Positions 9,908 through 19,284 of a stretch of DNA of 64,000 nt are shown one piece after another. The notes beneath the pieces are model-generated. The model saw only the letters and a list, made by a program, of their open reading frames with translations. It did no database searches and was not told where the DNA came from. The translations under genes were made by a program, and so were the position numbers. Source of the stretch: an uncultured Pseudomonadota bacterium (GTDB lineage: Bacteria; Myxococcota_A; UBA796; SXON01). How positions within the stretch are numbered: position 1 is the stretch's first letter; each line of letters begins with the position of its first letter. The stretch spans positions 21,519 through 85,518 of the forward strand of contig CAITDR010000566.1 of NCBI GenBank assembly GCA_903891165.1, written 5' to 3'.

Positions 9908-11916
9908 TGGACACTCCGCCCGGTCCAGCGCAGCCCCACCAGGATGGTGCGACCGGGCAGCGGAAAACCGGTGAAATCAGTAAGGGGCTTTACAATCTCA
10001 GGGGACGGTGTGGGACTCAGGGGGTCCCGCGGTACGGCCATCCCACGCACGTCCAGCAGGTTCAGAATTTCCACCTCGAAGGTTGGCATTCCCGGAGCGG
10101 GCTGGCTCTGCAATGCCAGCCCGTGGAGGGGGCGGGGGGCGCTGCGCTGGTAGTTGGCGGGGTCCAGCCAGCTCGCACTGGTCCACGAAAAAGTGTATGT
10201 GAACCTGATCTTTTCTTCCCAGTTCAGGCCCAGGGACTGCGAAAAATCCAGGTCCGGCAGGCCGGGAAGGCTGCGGTTGGCATAGGTGGGGTCGGTCTGC
10301 AGGTTGCGGCTCTGCATCCAGGTCAGGCTGCTTTGGCCCTGGATCCACGGGGAAAAACCGGCCGTCAGGCTCAGCTCCACCGCGCGGATCCAGCCCTGGC
10401 CGATGTTCTGCGCCTGCTGGGTCTGCTGCGAATTCTGCACATAGACGATCAGGTTTTCCGCCCGATTTTCCGACCAGCTTCCGTCTACGGTCAGCCAGGC
10501 CTTTGGCCCGCAGAACTCCGTTCGGAAGCCCAGATCCCAAGCGGTGCCCTGCTCTGGCAGCAGCCGTGTATTCCCGACGATATTCCCCCGGTCCCCGAAA
10601 AGCTCCGAAAAATCCGGCGGACGGAGGTAGCGCCCCACATTGCCCTTCAGGCTCAGCCAAGGAGTCGGGCGTAGCAATAGCCCCATACGTGGAGTGAAGA
10701 CCAGGCTTTGATCCGTACCTTCGGGCGCTACCGGGCTGTCGGAATAGGGTACTTCCCCCAGAAGACGCGCGTCCAGCCACTCACCCTGGACCACCGGAAA
10801 AATGCCGATCTTCCCCTTCCAAAGCCTCAGATCGGCTGCCAAGGCCGCAGCACCCACAAAGCGACTGCGGGTGCCGTCCGCCTCCTCGATCAGCCGGTCA
10901 TAGGGTCGGTAGCTGTCCGCCCGCAGCCGCAGGTTGGCCGTCGCGATCAGCGAGGGCGACACCAGCCCCTTCGCCAGCAATTGCCCACCCAAAGTCTGCG
11001 ACTGGTCGCGACTCCACTGGGCGCCCACCCCGACCTCTCCCGACCGATCATTGAGCTGATCCTGGCGATACACCCACCAGAGATCCGGCTGCAGGCGGAA
11101 CAGGCCCAGCCGCTGGTCGTAGCGCAGGGCCAGCAAATTTCGGTCGGAGGAGAAGGTGGCGTTGATAGCCGGATTTGCGGCGTCACCGGGGAGTTGCTGG
11201 TGGCTGCTGCTGAAGGAATCCAGCAGGCTGAGCGTAAAATTAGGTTTTTCCAGCCGCAGCCGCCCCAGGGTGGAGAGGCGCCGGGTGGCGTTGTGGCTGC
11301 GTGTGCGCATCCGGTCGTCGGCGAGGTTGAACTCGGTGCCCCGGTCGTCAAACCAGCGCCAGTCGCCTTGGGTGGAGAGCCCGTCCACCGAAAGCAGAGC
11401 GTCTACCGGTCCTTTCTGCCCCGCCCACAGCCCTTCTGCATGCAGGCTGTCAAAGGAGCCCACACTCAGGCGCAGGCTCGGCGGGGGCGGAGACTCGGCG
11501 GTGACCAGGTTCACCACCCCTCCCATGGCCGCCGATCCGAAGTCAACCGGGGCGTTCCCCCTCCACAATTCTACACGGGCGAAGCTGAAGGCGGGCAGCT
11601 CGCTCAGGTCCACCACCGAAGCCCCGTCGGGGTTCAGCGGCAGCCCATCCAGAAAAATCTCTACATGCCGCAGGGAGCTTCCCCGGACGCTGAGCGCCGT
11701 AAAGCTGCCCAATCCGCCCAGGCGACGCACCTGCGTCCCGCTGGCCTGGGCCAGCACACTCCCCAGGTCCTGGCCCGGCGGCAGGGTGGGCCCCAGGCCC
11801 AGCACCGTCACCGCTCCGGCGGTCTGCCCTGGATCGGGCCCGGCCGCCTGCACCACAACTTCGTCGCCCGGCTCAGCCGGGGCGGCGATTGCAGCGAAGA
11901 TCCAGAACAGGTGCAC
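9904..11916 (-). CDS. btuB: TonB-dependent vitamin B12 (cobalamin) receptor
   Basis: Plug domain (VLGLGPTLPPGQDLGSVLAQASGTQVRRLGGLGSFTALSVRGSSLRHVEIFLDGLPLNPDG) and barrel; preceded by a cobalamin riboswitch. Confidence 0.85.
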   Translation of the reverse strand: MHLFWIFAAIAAPAEPGDEVVVQAAGPDPGQTAGAVTVLGLGPTLPPGQDLGSVLAQASGTQVRRLGGLGSFTALSVRGSSLRHVEIFLDGLPLNPDGASVVDLSELPAFSFARVELWRGNAPVDFGSAAMGGVVNLVTAESPPPPSLRLSVGSFDSLHAEGLWAGQKGPVDALLSVDGLSTQGDWRWFDDRGTEFNLADDRMRTRSHNATRRLSTLGRLRLEKPNFTLSLLDSFSSSHQQLPGDAANPAINATFSSDRNLLALRYDQRLGLFRLQPDLWWVYRQDQLNDRSGEVGVGAQWSRDQSQTLGGQLLAKGLVSPSLIATANLRLRADSYRPYDRLIEEADGTRSRFVGAAALAADLRLWKGKIGIFPVVQGEWLDARLLGEVPYSDSPVAPEGTDQSLVFTPRMGLLLRPTPWLSLKGNVGRYLRPPDFSELFGDRGNIVGNTRLLPEQGTAWDLGFRTEFCGPKAWLTVDGSWSENRAENLIVYVQNSQQTQQAQNIGQGWIRAVELSLTAGFSPWIQGQSSLTWMQSRNLQTDPTYANRSLPGLPDLDFSQSLGLNWEEKIRFTYTFSWTSASWLDPANYQRSAPRPLHGLALQSQPAPGMPTFEVEILNLLDVRGMAVPRDPLSPTPSPEIVKPLTDFTGFPLPGRTILVGLRWTGRSVQ

Positions 11917-11955
11917 AGGCTCTCAGGCGGAAAGAGAGCGTACACCAGGGGCGCA

Positions 11956-12175
11956 CACTGTCCTCCCCGACAGTGGGTTAATGAGCCTTAAAGGCCGGTC
12001 TCCTGGCTTCCGGATCAACCGTCTCTCCGTTCCCTTCCCGGCCGAAGCCAGTGGGGGGTGTTCAAAAACACCCAGGCGGAGGACGTACCCGGCTACAGTG
12101 GCGGGGGCCGCGCCGGATTTTAACCGGCTTCCCGTTTCACCCGCGCCGAAACGCGGGCACCTTCAAGGTACAGAG
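11956..12175 (-). ncRNA. cobalamin riboswitch (AdoCbl/B12 element) including downstream P13-like hairpin
   Basis: Minus strand reads GGGAAGCCGGTTAAAATCCGGCGCGGCCCCCGCCACTGTAGCCGGG...GAAGCCAGTGGG...CCGGAAGCCAGGAGACCGGCC; hairpin CACTGTC-GGGGAG-GACAGTG at 11956..11975. Confidence 0.93.
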
Positions 12176-12284
12176 GGCATGCAAAGAGCATTTGAGGTCT
12201 ATGCCTGCAGACTGCTCCTGTCAAAAGGCAAGGGCCTGCCTGCGGCCCTTCCTCCACGTCCTGTAGCCCTTCCCGCAGCCTTCC

Positions 12285-13124
12285 TCAGTTCGTCGCTTCC
12301 ACCGTCAGCGCCACCCGGTCTTCGATGGTGCTGCTCTTGAAGTAGCGGTTGTCATACCACTGGTAGTCATTGATCCCGAAGTACATCGTGCCATTTTCGG
12401 GCGCGGTGTAGGTCAGCTCTGCACCGGCGGGCATGATCACCTCCACCCCGGCATCGGTCACAAATTTGACCAGCAACGTACCCGCAAAACAACGCTCGTG
12501 CGCGTTGCAGGGGTACTGAGGATCCGATGCGATCACCGCAGGATCTCCGTCCACCGTGATCCAGGGACCGTTCTCTACCACGCGGTATTTGTCCTGGGTG
12601 GCGCTGACCCGTACTTTGTTCCCCTTGCACATATGGATTGGTTGCTGCCAGCCCACACCCACATCCAGGTAGTTGAACAGCTGCCCGCCGAAGGGCTTGG
12701 TGCAGTCCCCTTTGGTGAGGGCCGGGGGCAGGGCACGAAGGTAGCTCACCCAGGGCTCCAGGTCCCCGCTCCGGCGGAAGGCCTTACACTGCTCCAGGTT
12801 GCCCTGGGCCACGCTGTCGATCATGGTGGGCTTGGAGAGCAGAACGTTCTCCAGATCCTCGATGATCCGGGAGTCGATGACGATGTTCTCGTCCTTCCCG
12901 CCGGTCCATTGGTTCTTGAGTTCGGTCAGGATTGCACCACGCTCCATACGACGATCTCCCTCGTTCATCGCCGAGAGATCCTTCGGGAAGTAGCAGTCTC
13001 CACTCCAACCTTCTTCGCGCGCCCAGCCCACGGGGGGAGGGGGAGGGGCCTTGGGCTTCTTGGCCTCGGCCATCGACGCCATCAGCAGAACGGTCAGCAT
13101 GATAAACCTCGTTTCAAAGTACAA
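12285..13124 (-). CDS. secreted protein, unknown function (start could be 13100)
   Basis: Signal-like MLTVLLMASMAEAKKPKAPPPPP; coding-biased ORF. Confidence 0.65.
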   Translation of the reverse strand: MYFETRFIMLTVLLMASMAEAKKPKAPPPPPVGWAREEGWSGDCYFPKDLSAMNEGDRRMERGAILTELKNQWTGGKDENIVIDSRIIEDLENVLLSKPTMIDSVAQGNLEQCKAFRRSGDLEPWVSYLRALPPALTKGDCTKPFGGQLFNYLDVGVGWQQPIHMCKGNKVRVSATQDKYRVVENGPWITVDGDPAVIASDPQYPCNAHERCFAGTLLVKFVTDAGVEVIMPAGAELTYTAPENGTMYFGINDYQWYDNRYFKSSTIEDRVALTVEATN

Positions 13125-14253
13125 TCTGGTCTTCGTCGATCCGCTTCAGCTTGACACCGCTGAAGCTCTTTTCTACGGCCTTCAGCTCCTCGTCCACCCA
13201 GGCCTTGAAGGCGGCGGCATCTTTGAAAGGAGCGGGGGAGCTGCGATATTCCACCTTACCGGTGCCCTTGCAGCGGGAGGCCGTGCCCAGGTTGAAGTGG
13301 GTCTCCACCGAGGGCTTGACCCGCTCCTGCACCTGGTCGGGCCAGCTACGGCCGGGCTCGGCGATCTGGGCAACGTGGACTTCCACCTTTACATCCCCGT
13401 TTTTGCAGGTCGCGCTGTCCACGACGATCAGGCCATAGAGCAGGGTCCCGTTGGCCTGAGCCACCGTCTTGTAGCGAATTCCCGCCAGGGCGTCGGCCTC
13501 GGCCTCGGCACCCCAGCCGCCCAGGGTGATACGCGCCTGGTTGACGGCCTGCTCGGGAAGACGAGGAGCCAGCTCTACAATTGCGGCGATCGCAGCCCTG
13601 CGGGCCTCGGCATCGCTGCCCGCGGCATCGGCAAAGGCGCTGACCACGTTGGTGGCCACTTCGGGATCGGTCTCCTTCTCCAGCATAGAACGCAGGAAGG
13701 GAATTGCGTTCTTCCCCAGGTTCTGCGAGAAGATTCCCAGGATGCTGTAGTAGCGGGCACGATCGGCGCCGCGTGTGGCCAGGGCTGCCCGCAGCAGCTC
13801 CTGAACGCCCGGATCCCGGCACGAAGCGAGGCCGGTATACCAGCCCTCGGCCCAGAATTTATCGCCGACTTCCTTGGCAGTTCCCGTAAAGAAGGCGGGC
13901 ACACCGGTCTTGTCGCAGGAGGCGCCGAGCATCTTGATGGCCGAGCTGCGCTCGTCCGGCTCGCGGGTCAGTACCCAACTACGCACGGCCTCGGGAGCGC
14001 CGATAGAAATCGCTGCGATCAACGCTGCATCTCCGCCTTCCCCGCTCAGGATCTTCTTGAAGGCGGTGGGTGCAAAAGCCTTGGCAGCCGCCGGGTCACA
14101 GGCTGCCATTTCCGCAAAAACCTTGCCCGAGCCAGCAGGACTGGCGGCGTCGAAGCTGGCGGTGAGCGCCTTCATGTCACAGGTGGCGGCATGGGCACTC
14201 AAAAGCAGGGACAAGAGCATGACAACTCCGCAGGAAATCGCAATGTAGCGCAT
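13114..14253 (-). CDS. secreted HEAT-repeat-like protein
   Basis: N-terminal signal peptide; alpha-helical repeats (AALIAAISIGAPEAVRSWVLTREPDERSSAIKMLGA); overlaps the next gene. Confidence 0.65.
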   Translation of the reverse strand: MRYIAISCGVVMLLSLLLSAHAATCDMKALTASFDAASPAGSGKVFAEMAACDPAAAKAFAPTAFKKILSGEGGDAALIAAISIGAPEAVRSWVLTREPDERSSAIKMLGASCDKTGVPAFFTGTAKEVGDKFWAEGWYTGLASCRDPGVQELLRAALATRGADRARYYSILGIFSQNLGKNAIPFLRSMLEKETDPEVATNVVSAFADAAGSDAEARRAAIAAIVELAPRLPEQAVNQARITLGGWGAEAEADALAGIRYKTVAQANGTLLYGLIVVDSATCKNGDVKVEVHVAQIAEPGRSWPDQVQERVKPSVETHFNLGTASRCKGTGKVEYRSSPAPFKDAAAFKAWVDEELKAVEKSFSGVKLKRIDEDQIVL

Positions 14254-14308
14254 CGAGAGCTACAGCGCCCGGCTCCCTTCTGCGCCCCGAGCAGGCTACA
14301 ATAGCTCC

Positions 14309-14749
14309 GTGTCTGAACCCGCAGCGCTCCCCGATCTTCCCCGCCTCGTCCGGCTGATCAAGCTGACCTTGGCGTTTAATGTGTTTTTATTGATCTCAAA
14401 TGCAGGAACGCTCTACGCGCTCCTGGTCTTTGTGATCAACGAGCCCGCCGATGTGGCGGGGGTGGACCCCTTCGAAAAGGATACCCCGGAGGACCCGGCG
14501 GACAAGGAAAAGGCGGATCCCCGCCAGGAGATGAAGGAGTTCTTTGATCGCTGTACCGATCTGCTGGACCGGGCGGCGCGCAAACATGGGGGCAACCCCA
14601 CCGATGTCATTCCCAGCCGGGAGATGATGGAAAAGGCGATTGAAACCCGTACGATTCACTCCGACGAGAGCCAGGAGGTGATGCAGAAGCTGCGGGAAGG
14701 TTTCGACTACTACAACCTGGACTGGCCTGCGGTGATTCCGGAGCGTTGA
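14309..14749 (+). CDS. small protein with one predicted TM segment, unknown function (GTG start)
   Basis: LTLAFNVFLLISNAGTLYALLVFVINEP TM; TACAAT box 6 nt before GTG. Confidence 0.65.
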   Translation: MSEPAALPDLPRLVRLIKLTLAFNVFLLISNAGTLYALLVFVINEPADVAGVDPFEKDTPEDPADKEKADPRQEMKEFFDRCTDLLDRAARKHGGNPTDVIPSREMMEKAIETRTIHSDESQEVMQKLREGFDYYNLDWPAVIPER

Positions 14750-16023
14750 TGTATCTATTTTTGTCCATCGCACTGGCGCAGAGTCCCGGGGATGGCCTGC
14801 TTCCCACCCCACCGGATCAGGGAACCCTGGTTCCTCCTTCGGAAACTGAGGGGCACCCCAACATGGCCCCAGCGGGAGAGCCCGGAAACCCGGCCCTGGC
14901 CGTGCAGGGGGAGCCCGGTGGCCCGCCCATGCCCGACGGCACGGCGTTGGCGCCTTCGGAGCGGCGGCCGATGGTGGTGCGCCTGGAGGATCCCTATTCC
15001 CGCTTCGTCGGGACCCCTGTGGTGAAAATCCAGCAGGGAAGCCAGGCAATCACCTATGACCTGATAGACACCGGCACCGGCCCGGACGCCCGTGCCGGAG
15101 ACCACCTTTTTGCGGCCTTGGCATCGGTGGATCCCAACGCGCCCTTTGAGCTTTCGCTCTATGCAGACAAAGCCGAAGGGGATCCGGTAAAAAGTGGGCA
15201 GGTTACGCTGGATTCTGCTGAAAAATCCCTACAAGCGGTGTTCCGTATGGGCGCCGGGGGCGTGGAGATCGATACCCGACCCGATCCGCCGCCGCTGGAC
15301 GCGCCGCCCGAAGATCCCAGCCTTCAGGCTCCCGATAAGCCCAAAGTGGACGGTCCCCAGGCACCCGAGCCCGACCACACACCGCTGGTGGGTGCGCGTA
15401 AGGTAACCGAAGAAGCCCCTTTTCAGCTCAATTTTTTGCTGCTTGGTGCGGTGGTTCTGGGGCTGGCGGGCCTGTGGTGGGGCCTGCGCCGGTGGATGGC
15501 CTGGCGCCTGCTTCTGGCCCCCGCATCGCGACCGATGCAGTTGTTTGGTGTGGTTTTACCGGTGAAGGGGGCGGTAGCCTGGGTTGTGCCTGATGATCTG
15601 GTGGAGGAGGTGATGGCCAGCGTGGTGGAGGAGCTGGCGACCCAGGCGGGTGTGCTGCTGTTGGCGCGGCGGGCGGCCGAGGGGCTGCGCTGTGGGCATG
15701 TATGGCAACTTCGCAGGTTGCGGCCCGAACCGGGACAGGTCGTGCGTGCCTGCAAGGTGGCGGGCGCGCGGGTGCTGGTGCTGGAGGGCCCCGAGGCCAT
15801 TGAGGCGCCCCTGGCCGACGAAGGCCCGGCCGCGGTGGTGGAGGAGCTGGTGCCTCTGCTGCGGGTGCCCGCACTGGTGATTCTGCGTCCGAACGAACCC
15901 ATTCCCAAGGGAGTGGAAGTAACTCCATTTCTTCGATCGGGAGAGGAGCTGGTGGGCGGAGGAAAGAGTCTGGTGCGGCAGGACGGGCGCTGGCGGGTGG
16001 CGGCACTCAGCGAGACACAATGA
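14749..16023 (+). CDS. exported membrane protein, unknown function
   Basis: TGATG overlap with upstream gene; MYLFLSIALAQ short signal; TM FQLNFLLLGAVVLGLAGLWWGLRRW. Confidence 0.65.
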   Translation: MYLFLSIALAQSPGDGLLPTPPDQGTLVPPSETEGHPNMAPAGEPGNPALAVQGEPGGPPMPDGTALAPSERRPMVVRLEDPYSRFVGTPVVKIQQGSQAITYDLIDTGTGPDARAGDHLFAALASVDPNAPFELSLYADKAEGDPVKSGQVTLDSAEKSLQAVFRMGAGGVEIDTRPDPPPLDAPPEDPSLQAPDKPKVDGPQAPEPDHTPLVGARKVTEEAPFQLNFLLLGAVVLGLAGLWWGLRRWMAWRLLLAPASRPMQLFGVVLPVKGAVAWVVPDDLVEEVMASVVEELATQAGVLLLARRAAEGLRCGHVWQLRRLRPEPGQVVRACKVAGARVLVLEGPEAIEAPLADEGPAAVVEELVPLLRVPALVILRPNEPIPKGVEVTPFLRSGEELVGGGKSLVRQDGRWRVAALSETQ

Positions 16024-16898
16024 GCCTTTCGCAGCGGCTCTATTTTGTGCGGGGGGTGATGCGTGCGGTGCGGCGTGGCGACATGTTTCCCGCATCGGGG
16101 CGGGTGGCCGCGCAGGCCGCACCGGGGGGGAGCGAAGATCCCGTGGCCCCTCCGGCGGGAAATGAGATCAACGCGCTGGGTGTCAGCCGACATCGCTTCC
16201 CAATGGCCGGGTTGAAGGAAGAGATCTCGGTGCTCCACCTGTCGGACGTACATCTTCGCGAAGCCGACGATAATCTGCAGAAGCTGGTGGCCTTGATCGG
16301 CACCCTGTCCCCCGATCTGCTTGTGTTGACCGGCGACATCCTGATGCGCGGCTGGAAGGACGCGGCCGTGGATCTTTTTCTGAAAAGTCTGCCCAAGGCG
16401 CGGCTGGGAAGCTACGCCGTGATGGGCAATTGGGAGTACTGGGCGGGGGCACCCGAACGATTCTGGGAGGCGACGCTGGCCCGCTACGGGATCAAGCTGC
16501 TCTACAACCAGAGTGTGGACCTCGGCGCCCTGCAGATCGTGGGTACCGACGACTGGTTGGCGGGGATTCCCGACGTGGATCGCAGTTTTTCAAAAGTTGA
16601 CCCGTCAAGACCTGTGCTGGTTCTGACGCACTCTCCAGGTATTTTCCCGCAGGTGATCCGGCCGGGGGTGCGGCTGGTGCTGGCCGGGCACACCCACGGC
16701 GGCCAGGTGCGCTTGCCGGGTGTGGGTCCCCTTTTTCTGCCGAAGGGCAGCGGGGACTACCCCTGGGCCTGGTACCAGCAGGAGGGCGTCTGGCTTTTTG
16801 TCAACCGTGGTATAGGCTGGAGTGTGGCGCCGGTGCGGTGGCGGGCTCCCCCTGAGCTGGCCTGGATCACGCTCTTGGCCGATCCCGCCGCCCTGTAG
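16020..16898 (+). CDS. metallophosphoesterase (YkuE-like calcineurin fold)
   Basis: VLHLSDVHLRE, LLVLTGDI, GNWEYW, LVLTHSPG, LVLAGHTHGGQVRLP motifs. Confidence 0.88.
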   Translation: MSLSQRLYFVRGVMRAVRRGDMFPASGRVAAQAAPGGSEDPVAPPAGNEINALGVSRHRFPMAGLKEEISVLHLSDVHLREADDNLQKLVALIGTLSPDLLVLTGDILMRGWKDAAVDLFLKSLPKARLGSYAVMGNWEYWAGAPERFWEATLARYGIKLLYNQSVDLGALQIVGTDDWLAGIPDVDRSFSKVDPSRPVLVLTHSPGIFPQVIRPGVRLVLAGHTHGGQVRLPGVGPLFLPKGSGDYPWAWYQQEGVWLFVNRGIGWSVAPVRWRAPPELAWITLLADPAAL

Positions 16899-17002
16899 CC
16901 CTGGCCCATCGCCCCACACCGCGAAGCAGGCTACCAGTCCGGCGCCTTTCCCGGCTTGTGCTTGCCCCCCGGCGAAGCCTTCTATATCCTACGAGCAAAG
17001 CC

Positions 17003-18253
17003 ATGTACTTCGGCCGTATTCCCCGCTTCAGTCCCAGCTTCTCCCCCAAAGAGACCCTGCTCTCCGCCAAGGCGCTCCTCCGTGCGGAGCCGGACGCAGC
17101 CAAAGTACGGCAGTTCGAGGAGCACTTCGCAAGCTTCATCGGTGCAAAATACGCGGTGATGGTGCCCTCGGCTCGCTACGCCTTCTACCTGCTGCTGGAG
17201 GCCATGGGCATCGGGGAGGGCGACGAGGTGGTGATCCCCGGGCTCACCTATTTTGCCATTCCCGCCATCGGGGCTTTGCGAGGGGTACGGCCGGTTTTTG
17301 CCGATGTCGGCCTCTCCAGCCACGTACTCGATCCCGCTGCTTTTGAGGCCGCGATCACCCCGCGCACCCGCGCCGTGGTGCCCACCCACCTCTACGGCAC
17401 CCCCTGCGACATGGATGCCATCCGGGCCATCGCCAAAAAGCACCACATCATCGTGATCGAAGACTGCGCGCAGAGCACGGGTGCCCGGTACAAGGGTGCG
17501 CGGGTGGGCAGCCTGGGCGATGCCGCCTACTATACTTTTGGGCTTACCAAGAACATTACCACGCTGTCCGGTGCGATGATCACCACCGACCGTGCGGATG
17601 TAGCTGAGCACGCACGGCGCACCATCGACGCCACCACTCCGGCCGACAATCGTCGCAACGTCAAAGAGGCTGCCGTCGGAACGGCGATGATGTTTGCGAC
17701 CCATCCCTACATCTACCCCTGGACACTGCATCCGGTGATCCAGCTCGGGAATATGCTGGGAAAAGACCCTATCCACGAGCCTTTTGGCGAACCCGAGCTG
17801 CGCTACGACACGCTGCCCGGCTCCTTCGCCCACAGCCGCCCCCGCGCGATGCAGGCGGCCGTTGGGATCACCCAATTGCAGCGGATCGAAGAGCTGAATG
17901 GCGCACGTATCCGCAACGGGCGCTGGCTGGACGAACACCTTGCGCATGTGGGGGGCATCACCCTGCCTAGCTACCCCGACGGCGCCGAGCCCATCTACAT
18001 GAGCTTTGTGATCCACCACCCCCGTCGGGATGCGCTGATGACCGCACTGCGGAAAAGGGGCATCGACACCACCACCGGCTATATGAACGATTGCTCCGAT
18101 CATCCTCTGTTCTCTGAGTTCCGGCGCCCCTGTGCCAACGCTGCGGTCATCAAGGCGGAGCAGCTCCATCTGCCGGTACACCCGCGGATGGACCAGAAAG
18201 ATCTGGAGCACCTTGCCGAGTCCCTGCGCTCGGCGATCCGGGAAGTGGGATGA
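17003..18253 (+). CDS. DegT/DnrJ/EryC1/StrS family PLP-dependent aminotransferase
   Basis: AVMVPSARYAFYLLLEAMGIGEGDEVVIPGLTYFAIPAIGALRGVRPVFADV; IEDCAQSTGARYKGARVGSLGDAAYYTFGLTKNITTLSGAMITT. Confidence 0.85.
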   Translation: MYFGRIPRFSPSFSPKETLLSAKALLRAEPDAAKVRQFEEHFASFIGAKYAVMVPSARYAFYLLLEAMGIGEGDEVVIPGLTYFAIPAIGALRGVRPVFADVGLSSHVLDPAAFEAAITPRTRAVVPTHLYGTPCDMDAIRAIAKKHHIIVIEDCAQSTGARYKGARVGSLGDAAYYTFGLTKNITTLSGAMITTDRADVAEHARRTIDATTPADNRRNVKEAAVGTAMMFATHPYIYPWTLHPVIQLGNMLGKDPIHEPFGEPELRYDTLPGSFAHSRPRAMQAAVGITQLQRIEELNGARIRNGRWLDEHLAHVGGITLPSYPDGAEPIYMSFVIHHPRRDALMTALRKRGIDTTTGYMNDCSDHPLFSEFRRPCANAAVIKAEQLHLPVHPRMDQKDLEHLAESLRSAIREVG

Positions 18254-19284
18254 AAGCAGCCTCCCTGGCCAAAATGAGCCTTGGAGCTGCCCGGTACCGG
18301 TTGACGGGGCATCGGGTGCCCCTGCATGTGCTTCTTACGGTGACCCACCAATGCAACGCCCTGTGTGCCTACTGTGCGGTCCCGCTCCAGCGGGTGCAGG
18401 AGCTGAGTACGGAGGAGTGGGGGGATATCCTGGATCGTCTGGCCCGACGGGGTACAACACGGGTGAGTATCGGCGGTGGGGAGCCGCTGACCCGCGCCGA
18501 TATTGGCATGCTGATCGACCGTTGCCACAGCCACGGCATGTGGACCAGCATGGAGAGCAATGGGCACCTGGTGCCGCAGCGTATCGGGGAGCTGAAAAAC
18601 CTGCGGCAATTGGTGCTTAGCCTGGACGGTCGGCCCGCCAACCACGACCAGCTGCGCGAGCATGGCTCCTACAAAAAGGTGTTGCAGGCCATCGAAGTGG
18701 CGAGGGCGGCCGGGATCGAGGTGTGGACGCTGACCGCGCTCACCCGTCGGAATATTGACGATGTTGGCTTTATCTTGGATCAGGCCGAAGCCCTCGGATT
18801 TACTGCCAATTTCCAGGTACTCCAGGGTGACTGTTCTCCCTACGGAAAGGGCGGGGAGCGGCTGCGTGCCGATCAGGCCGAGACGCAGCGGGTGTTGCGC
18901 GAGCTGTTGGAGGCCCGGCTTGCAGGAAGACCCGTTGGAATCAGTGAAAAGACGCTGCGCTATCTCTTGACCTGGCAAGATTTTCGGAAGACCACGGACT
19001 CCACGCCGCACGAGGATCTGCACTGCCTCGCCGGGCAGCTCTACTGCGCCATTGATGCCGACGGAACGCTGTCGCCCTGCACCCTTCAGGTGGGCAGTTT
19101 TGGCGGAAAAAACATCCGAGAAGTGGGTTTCGACGCCGCCTTTGACACGTTGCGGGACAATCCCTGCGCCGCCTGCACATCGTCCGCCCTGACCGAATAT
19201 AATTACCTCTACAACCTCAACCTTCCCGCACTGGTCGAGTACGCTCGCGCCCGGCGGTGGAGAGAGGAACGGAAGGTCGCATGA
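18250..19284 (+). CDS. radical SAM protein with C-terminal SPASM-like Cys cluster
   Basis: THQCNALCAYCAV (CxxxCxxC), SIGGGEPLTR; C-terminal CLAGQLYCAIDADGTLSPC..CAAC. Confidence 0.85.
   Translation: MKAASLAKMSLGAARYRLTGHRVPLHVLLTVTHQCNALCAYCAVPLQRVQELSTEEWGDILDRLARRGTTRVSIGGGEPLTRADIGMLIDRCHSHGMWTSMESNGHLVPQRIGELKNLRQLVLSLDGRPANHDQLREHGSYKKVLQAIEVARAAGIEVWTLTALTRRNIDDVGFILDQAEALGFTANFQVLQGDCSPYGKGGERLRADQAETQRVLRELLEARLAGRPVGISEKTLRYLLTWQDFRKTTDSTPHEDLHCLAGQLYCAIDADGTLSPCTLQVGSFGGKNIREVGFDAAFDTLRDNPCAACTSSALTEYNYLYNLNLPALVEYARARRWREERKVA

Noticed and set aside
8723-11991. Long + ORFs (8723..10153, 9808..10674, 10708..11991)
   Set aside because: Antisense to btuB and the propeller lipoprotein; no family features.
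12176-12284. Possible second structured RNA upstream of the riboswitch
   Set aside because: Sequence CTTCAAGG...TGCCTGCAGACTGCTCCTGTC shows no strong nested stems or known motif.
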